64,000 nt of DNA. Origin: CAVUAF01 sp963739375. GTDB lineage: Bacteria > Acidobacteriota > Terriglobia > Terriglobales > Acidobacteriaceae. The notes under the pieces are model-generated. The model saw only the letters and a list, made by a program, of their open reading frames with translations, had not been told where the DNA came from and made no database searches. A program made the position numbers and the translations under genes. The stretch lies in the NCBI GenBank assembly GCA_963739375.1, contig CAVUAF010000020.1, forward strand, positions 62,001-126,000. The letters run 5' to 3'. This document shows positions 59,301 to 64,000 of the stretch, one piece after another. Position 1 is the first letter of the stretch. Every line of letters begins with the position of its first letter.

Positions 59301-60222
59301 GGGCGTGGCCCGCATCACCGAACAGGCGCTGATCGGGGTGGAGTGGGTGAACAATTACCACGATGCCGCGCAGAACCTGCTGTTCACCCGCGCCGATGCC
59401 GAGGGGCTGGTGAATGCGATGACCGGCGGCACCAGTTGCACCAGCAGCAATGGCAACCCCCCGGGTGATCCGGCGGCGAACGCCGGCGTGACCTGCCTGT
59501 TCGGCAACGGTGATGACAATGCCCAGGAGCGTCACTGGCGCGACACTGCCGTCGCCGGCAACCCGGCCAGCCACGGCGGTTATGACCACCGCTTCATCGA
59601 GCGGGTCGACCTGGCCTACTTCTCCGGCCACGGCAACAATGAAGGCACGTCGTCCAGCAACTTTAACGGGGAGATGTTCTTCGGGACGAACAACGACGAC
59701 ACCGTGGCGCGGTCGCGCAACATGCGGCTGGGCAGCTACGGGAAACTGAAGTGGGTGGCGCTGAGCGCCTCCCAGGCGCTGCAGCTGCAGGACGACCGCT
59801 GGGCGTCGGCGTGGGCAGGCTCTTTCGCCGGGTTGCACATGGTGCTGAGCTTCCGCACCAGTACGCTGGCGGTTCCGAACCTGAGCGCGATCAGCACCAA
59901 CGCCACGGGCAGGGTGTTCGGCGAAGAGCTGATGATCGGGCATACGGTTTCCTCGGCCTGGCTCGACGCGGGCCAGAACTGGATGACGGCCCTGCAGGCG
60001 GTGCTCAGCTCGATCGGCGGTCAGGGCGTATTGCAGAGGCCGGCCGTGATGTCGTCGGAGCCGGACCTCAACTCGACCTTCACGCTCGACAATGACCACT
60101 TTGCGGGACGCGGCTACGTGGTGCCCGGCATCGTCCGGCCCAACATCTTCCGTATCCGCTACATCGACGATAACGGCGGGGTTCAGGAGCGCGGAGCGGA
60201 CCCCCAGGGGAACCAGCGGTGA
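53341..60222 (+). CDS. giant secreted protein: 16 PPC-type repeats plus caspase-like C-terminal domain
   Basis: 2,293 residues from ATG 53341, followed by a signal peptide (LAPFLLVLLGLAFSAADAAA). Fifteen consecutive repeats of about 110-120 residues (QTLSG ... YSFTATAGQ ... FDSYAYLIGPSGT ... AQDDDSGG ... TGTYTVEVTSF) fit the bacterial pre-peptidase C-terminal (PPC) fold. An Ig-like domain (residues ~1,780-1,880) and a sixteenth divergent repeat follow. The C-terminal ~300 residues look like a caspase-type fold (DUF6345-like, from memory): His2097 in LAYFSGHGNN and, where Cys is expected, Ser2144 in LSASQALQ. Extracellular or surface. Followed at once by two more secreted genes. Confidence 0.85.
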   Translation: MSTNTAKRLAPFLLVLLGLAFSAADAAAQCTTTPILSGQTLSGSLTAACASAYRGGSYAQRYSFTALAGQTIQFAVHDSLDSYAYLIGPSGTVVAQDDDSGGNFQALINYTATATGTYTVEVTSFSSGTTGPFTVTLTVAGSCAAVGIANGQTLSGQLSSACPSAIRPGSYQQRYSFSATAGQVIRFAVNPGVASPSFDSYAYLINPSGTMVAQDDDSGGYPNALISYTATATGTYTVEVTSYSGGLTGSFIVSLNLGATSCTPSAIASGQTLSGSLTASSCASAYRSGSYASRYTFSASAGQNIRVAITNNAFDAYAYLIGPSGTIVAQDDNSGGGSSPLINFAATVTGTYTVEVTSYSPAATGTFSVALTFPSPCTSVAISSGQTLSGTLASTCPSTLRAGAYQQRYTFSATAGQVIHATVSSSAFDAYAYLLAPDGTTVLAQDNNSAGGTNALLTYTATTTGTYTVEATSNLTGAAGAFSITLSLTGNCAATAISNGQTLSGSLTTASCGSIRRQGSYAQFYTFSATAGQTLRVAQNSAAFNSYVYLVGPSGSVVAQDDDSGGGGLGDSLISNFTAPATGTYTIEATSSATGATGAFTVALTITSNCSTTAIANGQTLSGALSGASCTSVLRSGAYAQRYTFSATTGQTIRLSETSTAFDGYAFLLDPSGTVVAQDDDSGGYPNPLISYTAATSGTYTFEASTYSAGETGAFSVSLTLTGNCTPVAISSGQTLSGALSTASCGSLRRVGNYAQFYTFSASAGQVISFAVNASFDSYAYLVGPSGTLVATDDDSGGNLQALINYTAAASGTYTVEVTSFSPGITGAYTVTLTVTTPVANCSPVAISNGQTLSGTLISGCPSTDRVGRYQSLYTFSATAGQIIRVAMNSGIFDAYAILKGPGNTIVAQDDNSNGGTNALVTYTAAASGTYTIEATSNLSGATGAFTVGLTTTNACGTSAISSGQTLSGTLSSSSCVSPHRSGSYAQLFTFTATAGQTIRLSLTSTAFDGYAFLLDPSGTVVAQDDDSGGYPNPFISYTAATSGTYTFEASTYSAGEIGAFSVSLTLTTAGGNTCTPIAISNGQTLSGSLGTGCTSSRRAGSYAQFYTFSATAGQAIRIAQSSVAFDGYAYLIGPGSTVVAQDDDSGGNANPLINFTATATGNYTIEVTSFGSGATGAYTVSLSLTALCNPVAISSGQTLTGTLTTASCIAPHRSGSYTQLYTFSASAGQVIRAAVSDSFDSYAYLIGPSGNVVTEDDDSGGNLQSLINYTAAASGTYTWEVTTFSGGVTGSFSVTLTITAPAGNNCNLVAISGGQTLSGSLGQGCNSPHRAGSYAQFYTFTASVGQTIRVSQNSTAFDGYAFLLGPSNTVVAQDDDSGGNLNPQINYTAAASGTYTIEATSYGSGATGAYSVSLTLGAASNVCNTATPITSGQTLTGTLSSSSCTSPHAAGRYAQLYSFTATSGQAIRIAVNSTAFDGYAYLTGPSGTLVTQDDNSGGSGNPLINYTAVSGGTYTVEVTSATNNAVGNFSITLTITTPTTNACTPTAIAAGQTLSGSLTSNCLSGQRPGRYAQLYTFSASTGQNIQVAVSSGAFDGYAYLISPGGAVVAEDDDAGGNHNPLITYAAATSGTYTVEVTSYTAGATGAFTITLGLGTTTGATNCTPIPLASGQTLVGVLASSCRSTHRIGAYAQFYSFSVTAGQTIRAVMSSTAFDAFAFLLGPSNSVVAVDDDSGGMHNALVTYIATVTGTYTLEATSYVPAATGSFSVSLAVGAASISIASVAPPSVSLIAGGGWQSLTVMLNRTNYPSAVSLALTGTPAGVAATILQPQAGNSATITLRANAGTPSAANQTITVTAGGAGVTSATATFTLSITAPNCTTTAITDGTIVSDSMNQSCPSTHRVGSYANLYSFTGNPGDTIQATVRSATFDSFVYLLGPAGNTLTLDDDSDGGTNSLLRYTIATAGTYTLEVTSFRSSETGSFTVVLGVARITEQALIGVEWVNNYHDAAQNLLFTRADAEGLVNAMTGGTSCTSSNGNPPGDPAANAGVTCLFGNGDDNAQERHWRDTAVAGNPASHGGYDHRFIERVDLAYFSGHGNNEGTSSSNFNGEMFFGTNNDDTVARSRNMRLGSYGKLKWVALSASQALQLQDDRWASAWAGSFAGLHMVLSFRTSTLAVPNLSAISTNATGRVFGEELMIGHTVSSAWLDAGQNWMTALQAVLSSIGGQGVLQRPAVMSSEPDLNSTFTLDNDHFAGRGYVVPGIVRPNIFRIRYIDDNGGVQERGADPQGNQR
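53430..58660 (+). repeat. DNA-level tandem array of the PPC repeats (about 345 bp period)
   Basis: Fifteen head-to-tail copies. Some, such as 55200-55500 and 56220-56540, are nearly identical over more than 100 bases (GACCCCTCGGGGACG/AACA followed by CAGGACGATGACTCGGGCGG), implying recent duplication or gene conversion. Confidence 0.85.
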
Positions 60223-61109
60223 GTACCGAACGAACGAGGCAGATTATGCGGCTATTTGCGAAACGTGCCCTTCCACTGCTCGCGTTGCTGGCGTTGGCCG
60301 GCAGCCTGGGCGCTGAAGATTTGCGCCACCGCGTCGAACGCCTGGCGCCGTCGCAGACCATGGTGTACGAAGTCGACACGCTCGACGTGGCCGGCAGGTT
60401 CCAGGCGCTGGCCGCCCGGCTGTTCACGCCGGAGCAGCGGGCCACGATGGCGGCGCAGCAGAATGCGGCCACCCTCGTGGGGCGCGTCAACAATCTGACG
60501 CTCGAGGTGTACACCAGCACCGGCGCCTGGCGCTGGGGCGACTTTGACCGGAAGTACTCGGGGGGCGAGCGCGCCATGACCATGGCCGCGACCCAGGCGC
60601 GGCAGATCGCCGACCGGTTCATGGGCACCTACGGCGACGCGCTGACGCAGTTGCCGGCTGACAAATACCGTTTCGAGCGCGTGCAGTACGTCAAGGACCG
60701 CGTGGTGAACACCACGACAGGAGAAGCGGCCACGCGGGTCAACACCGCAATCGTGCGCTACACGCGCATGCTCAATGACCTGCCGGTGGTGGGTTCCGGG
60801 GTCGACGTGTTCGTCGACGGCGATGGCAACGTGGTGGCGGTAGATGCGCTGTGGCCGAACCTGCGGCCCGCGCGCACGGCCACGCTGCGCTCCACCGGCG
60901 AACTGGAGGCGGAAGTAGCGCGTGTCCCGAACGATGCCGCAACGGCCGACGACGAGCGGATGGAAATCGGCTACTACGTGGAAGGCTGGATCTCCGAGCA
61001 GCGGACGGTCGAACCGATGCTGTTCGTGGCCGGCACCCAGCAGCAGCGTGGGCAAGCCGGCGGCGTGGCCCCGGCGCCCACCGTGCAGCGCATTCGCCTG
61101 GTGCAGTAG
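60219..61109 (+). CDS. secreted partner of the PPC/caspase-like protein, unknown function
   Basis: 296 residues from GTG 60219, overlapping the previous stop by four bases (GTGA), which indicates translational coupling; ATG 60246 (GAGG upstream) is another good start. A signal peptide (FAKRALPLLALLALAGSLGA) is clear. The block RYTRMLNDLPVVGSGVDVFV then DGDGNVVAVDALWPNL resembles the FTP/PepSY-type propeptide folds that precede secreted proteases. From memory such a segment often precedes DUF6345 domains in one chain; here it is a separate gene. Hence likely partner or chaperone; unproven. Confidence 0.75.
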   Translation: MSTERTRQIMRLFAKRALPLLALLALAGSLGAEDLRHRVERLAPSQTMVYEVDTLDVAGRFQALAARLFTPEQRATMAAQQNAATLVGRVNNLTLEVYTSTGAWRWGDFDRKYSGGERAMTMAATQARQIADRFMGTYGDALTQLPADKYRFERVQYVKDRVVNTTTGEAATRVNTAIVRYTRMLNDLPVVGSGVDVFVDGDGNVVAVDALWPNLRPARTATLRSTGELEAEVARVPNDAATADDERMEIGYYVEGWISEQRTVEPMLFVAGTQQQRGQAGGVAPAPTVQRIRLVQ

Positions 61110-61147
61110 CCAGCCAAGGGTCCCGGGAGCGCTCCGGAGGGAGCGAA

Positions 61148-62233
61148 ATGGGGGCAGGTATGAGGTTCACCGCAATCCTGTGCTTGGGTCTGCTGCTGTT
61201 GGCCGGAAGCGCCACGGCGCAGCAGGCCCAGCAGCACCGCTATGTCCCGCATATCGTGTCGGGCGGGGGGTTTGTCACCAAGATCACGATCCAGAACCAG
61301 TCGAAGAGCCCCAACGACATTACCGTAAGCTACCTGAGCCAGAACGGCCTGGTGGTGGACACCAAGAGCGCCACGCTGCCGGCGGACGGAACGCTGCGCA
61401 TTCAAACTGCGGAAACCGACCGCTTCGGGCCGGTGACGATTCGCTGGGCAATCGTCGACTCCAAGGACCCGGTGGCCATTAACCTGTTCTTCGAGCTCGC
61501 CGACTCCCCGCAGACCAACCACATCATCAGCACCGTGGGCTTCAACGACGCCCCCGCCGGGCAGAGCTTTACCCTGCCGATCGAGATCGAACGCACGCCG
61601 CCGCCGGGGTACACGACCCCGCGTACGCTGGGCGTGGCGGTAGCGAATGTCGCGACCGCGAGCAACTCCATCACCATCAGCCTGGTCGATACCGCCGGCA
61701 GCGTGCTGGTGACCGAAAACCTGAACCTCGCTCCGTTGGCGCAGACGATTTTCGACGTGGCCAGCGGGTTCGCTTCCTTCAGTGCGGTGCTGCCGCAGAC
61801 GAATTTCATAGGGTTCCTGCGCTTCGCCTCGTCGGCGCCGATGGTCCTGGTGGGGGTAGGTGACGACCTGGGACCGTTCTACAGCGTCCCCGCGGTGCAG
61901 CCGCCGGGCGGCACCGACACCTCGGGCAACTGGGGCGGGGTGTGGGCCAGCAACAGCGGCAGCGGAGGCGTGACCAGCTTCACGCTGACGCAAAACAACT
62001 CGAACAACAACATCACCGGCACCATCGCGTTCGGGGGCTCAAACTGCGCCGGTAACGTGACCGTCACCGGCAACATCAGCGGCGGGACGCTCACGCTTAC
62101 CGGAACCGGCAGCGGCACCACGTTCACCCTTACCGGCACCGTGGATTCGGCGGGCCACTGGCTCAAAGGCACCTACGCGGGGACCGGCGGCACCTGCGGC
62201 GGCGAAATCGGCAACTGGACCGCCGTACGCTAG
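61148..62233 (+). CDS. secreted beta-rich protein, unknown function
   Basis: 361 residues from ATG 61148 (GGAGGGA upstream; ATG 61160 also possible), with a signal peptide (FTAILCLGLLLLAGSATA). Residues ~28-260 are beta-rich, with HRYVPHIVSGGGFVTKITIQ then NQSKSPNDITVSYLSQNG, an Ig-like or surface-protein pattern common in Acidobacteria. After PPGGTDTSGNW a second domain, rich in Gly/Thr/Asn with two Cys (GSNCAGNVTVTGNISGGTLT), resembles a small beta-barrel. Third gene of the operon after the PPC protein. Confidence 0.7.
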   Translation: MGAGMRFTAILCLGLLLLAGSATAQQAQQHRYVPHIVSGGGFVTKITIQNQSKSPNDITVSYLSQNGLVVDTKSATLPADGTLRIQTAETDRFGPVTIRWAIVDSKDPVAINLFFELADSPQTNHIISTVGFNDAPAGQSFTLPIEIERTPPPGYTTPRTLGVAVANVATASNSITISLVDTAGSVLVTENLNLAPLAQTIFDVASGFASFSAVLPQTNFIGFLRFASSAPMVLVGVGDDLGPFYSVPAVQPPGGTDTSGNWGGVWASNSGSGGVTSFTLTQNNSNNNITGTIAFGGSNCAGNVTVTGNISGGTLTLTGTGSGTTFTLTGTVDSAGHWLKGTYAGTGGTCGGEIGNWTAVR

Positions 62234-62258
62234 TGCCAAGTTTCCGCTCTTGCATGCG

Positions 62259-62287
62259 CACCCGCGACGCGGGTGCTACCTTCGTTT
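62259..62287 (+). terminator. terminator of the PPC operon
   Basis: An 8-bp stem (62259-62266 with 62270-62277, loop GAC) followed by TACTTCGTTTT, 25 bases after the stop. The T tract is interrupted. Confidence 0.55.
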
Positions 62288-62309
62288 TCTGGTCCGGAGA
62301 AATCGCCCG

Positions 62310-63560
62310 ATGCGAGCCACCCGCCGCGAGTTCCTCTATGGCGCCCAGGCTGTTGCGCTGGCCGCGGCCCTGAACCGCGCCTACGCCCGCGTCCCTGCCG
62401 CTACCGTCGCCGCCGACGAAGAATTCTGGGCGCAGGTGCGCCGCGCCTACGTCCGCGATCCTGAAATCCTCAACCTGAACAACGGCGGGGTGGCGCCCTC
62501 CCCCAGCGTGGTCCTCGACGCCGAGATCGAAGCCATCCGCTACAGCAACCTGCTGCCGGCGCACCGCATGTGGGGGGAACTGGAGCCGCGCATCGAAGAA
62601 GTGCGCAAGCTGATGGGCCGTATGTGGAATGCCGACCCGGAGTGCATTGCCATCACCCGCAATGCCAGCGAATCGCTGCAGATTGCGCAGTTTGGGCTCG
62701 ACCTCAAGGCGGGCGACGAGGTCCTGACCACCAGCCAGGACTACCCGCGCATGATTACTACCTGGCAGCAGCGCGAGCGGCGCGAAGGCATCGTGCTCCA
62801 ACAGCTCGACTACGCGGTCCCGGTGCGGACGCCGGCGGACCTGGTGCGGCTGTTTGCGCAGGCCATCACCCCGCGCACCCGCGTAATCCATTTTTCGCAG
62901 GTGGTGTTCATGACCGGGCAGATCTTCCCGGTGCAGGAACTCTGCACGCTGGCGCGGGCGCACGGCATCACCAGCATCGTGGACGGGGCGCACGCCTTCG
63001 CCCATGTCCCCTTCAAGTTCTCCGACTTCGACTGCGACTTCTATGGCGCCAGCCTGCACAAGTGGCTTTCCGCCCCCATCGGGACCGGCATGCTGTATGT
63101 CCGCAAGGACCGCATCGCGAAGCACTGGGCCCTGATGGCCGCGGCGGAAACGATGGACAAGAACATTCGCAAGTTCGAGGAGATCGGCACGCATCCGGCG
63201 GCGATGCACAACGGCATCATGGAAGCGCTGCGCTTCCACGCCGAGATCGGTGACGAGCGGAAGTTCGCCCGCTTGCGCTACCTGAAGCAGCGCTGGGCCG
63301 AGCGCCTGGGGCGGCTGCCGGGCGCGCGGTTGCTCATCAGCCTCGACGCCGAGCAGTCGGGCGCCTTCGGCACCATTCATTTCGACAGCGTCGAGCCCGG
63401 GAAGCTCGGGAGTGCCTTGCTCAAACAGTACAAGATCCTGGTCACGCCGATTACCGGGCCGGGTTTCGACGGCATCCGCGTCAGCCCGAACGTGTACACC
63501 TCGCTGGAAGAAATCGACCGTTTTGCCGGAGCGGTGGAGAAGATCGTGGCGGCCGGCTAA
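62310..63560 (+). CDS. Tat-exported class V aminotransferase-like PLP enzyme
   Basis: 416 residues from ATG 62310. The N-terminus RATRREFLYGAQAVALAAAL is a twin-arginine signal. The rest is a fold-type I PLP enzyme of the class V/isopenicillin-N-epimerase group: LNNGGVAPSPSVV, ITRNASESLQIAQFGLDL, SIVDGAHAFAHVPF (PLP Asp and the next His), and the Schiff-base Lys in GASLHKWLSAPIGTGML. Cofactor-loaded export through Tat fits a periplasmic PLP enzyme. Substrate unknown. Its stop overlaps that of the next gene. Confidence 0.88.
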   Translation: MRATRREFLYGAQAVALAAALNRAYARVPAATVAADEEFWAQVRRAYVRDPEILNLNNGGVAPSPSVVLDAEIEAIRYSNLLPAHRMWGELEPRIEEVRKLMGRMWNADPECIAITRNASESLQIAQFGLDLKAGDEVLTTSQDYPRMITTWQQRERREGIVLQQLDYAVPVRTPADLVRLFAQAITPRTRVIHFSQVVFMTGQIFPVQELCTLARAHGITSIVDGAHAFAHVPFKFSDFDCDFYGASLHKWLSAPIGTGMLYVRKDRIAKHWALMAAAETMDKNIRKFEEIGTHPAAMHNGIMEALRFHAEIGDERKFARLRYLKQRWAERLGRLPGARLLISLDAEQSGAFGTIHFDSVEPGKLGSALLKQYKILVTPITGPGFDGIRVSPNVYTSLEEIDRFAGAVEKIVAAG

Positions 63561-64000
63561 CTGCGCGGCTCGGGCTTGAAGATCATGCCGCGGCCCATTT
63601 TGCCGTTCATCACGACCAGCAGCGGCGCCTCGAAACGCAGATGCCGCACGCAGCCGCGTTCCTCTGCCGCCGGTTGCTGGCCCAGCCATTCCCAATCCAC
63701 GAAGCCTTCGCCGGCATCGGGATTGACGGTGAAATAGCCCACCTGGAATGCCGTCAGGTTCTGGAAGAAGTGGCTGCCTTGCGAGGGCGTCACGCGAAGA
63801 TCGCGGAACCCGGCTTCGACGATGACGCGGGCGCCCGAGATCTGGTCCCACTCCACCGGAATGCCGAGCCAGGGATCATTGGATCCCCACCGGCCGACGC
63901 CGATCAGCAGGTAAGGGGTATTGCCGCCGCTCAGCTTGGCATTGAGATGCGCCACCCTCTGCGCCACCTCCTGGCTGCGGGCGCGCTCGAAACGATGGAA
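63557..64000 (-). CDS. C-terminal part of a PEP/pyruvate-binding (PpsA-like) protein
   Basis: 147 codons, open to the window edge, so the gene starts beyond it. The block LIGVGRWGSNDPWLGIPVEW, then QISGARVIVEAGF and SQGSHFFQNLTAFQVGYFTV, is as I recall the C-terminal end of the ~1,000-residue PEP/pyruvate-binding domain proteins common in Bacteroidetes and Acidobacteria. The family is related to PEP synthase; its reaction is not established. Convergent with the aminotransferase gene, 4-base overlap. Confidence 0.75.
   Translation of the reverse strand, partial: FHRFERARSQEVAQRVAHLNAKLSGGNTPYLLIGVGRWGSNDPWLGIPVEWDQISGARVIVEAGFRDLRVTPSQGSHFFQNLTAFQVGYFTVNPDAGEGFVDWEWLGQQPAAEERGCVRHLRFEAPLLVVMNGKMGRGMIFKPEPRS

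Overview
High-GC (roughly two-thirds G+C) bacterial chromosome segment. The gene content points to Acidobacteriota (Terriglobia/Koribacter-like): a secretin fused to a cohesin domain beside GspG-like pseudopilins, a Ser/Thr kinase fused to a TolB-type propeller, a clpX-lon neighbourhood, serine beta-lactamase-like hydrolases, many secreted unknowns, and gaps littered with 7-8 bp period arrays. This assignment is an inference from content; no marker gene was compared.

Layout. 1-5.9 kb: end of clpX, an RRM RNA-binding protein, lon, a Cys-cluster protein, engB. 5.9-10.4 kb (minus strand): histidine degradation genes hutU and hutI, separated by a DinB gene and a REP-associated transposase (RAYT) in its palindromic repeats. 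10.5-13.7 kb: a secreted unknown and a PEP-utilising, rifampin-phosphotransferase-like enzyme. 13.8-17.2 kb (minus): two pseudopilins and the TPR-secretin-cohesin. 17.4-24.7 kb: smpB, the kinase-propeller, pepA, a PMT-family glycosyltransferase, ypdA. 24.9-30.7 kb: fumC (frame broken about nine times), a secreted unknown, a beta-lactamase-like hydrolase, fabH. 30.77 kb: the SRP RNA gene ffs, then a membrane transglutaminase. 33.2-37.4 kb: a repeat-rich gap, a 3.3-kb IS1595-type element bounded by inverted repeats and carrying five small unknown genes, and a kinase fragment. 37.4-43.7 kb (minus): a secreted unknown, aceF and aceE (frames broken many times), an outer-membrane barrel. 43.7-53.1 kb: three paralogues of an unrecognised family, then CHAD, ppx, sixA and ppk1, a polyphosphate module. 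53.3-62.2 kb: a 2,293-residue secreted protein with 16 PPC-type repeats and a caspase-like C-terminal domain in which the expected Cys is Ser, followed by two secreted proteins. 62.3-64.0 kb: a Tat-exported class V aminotransferase-like enzyme and the end of a PEP/pyruvate-binding protein.

How it fits together. ClpX and Lon form a proteolysis block; AceE/AceF and FumC are central carbon enzymes; the pseudopilins and secretin look like one secretion or pilus machine; CHAD, Ppx and Ppk1 bind, degrade and make polyphosphate, and the unknown trio sits right beside them. The best candidates for undescribed biology are the paralogue trio, the PPC/caspase-like operon, the RAYT/REP island and the cargo of the IS1595-type element. 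No tRNA, rRNA or CRISPR array was seen.
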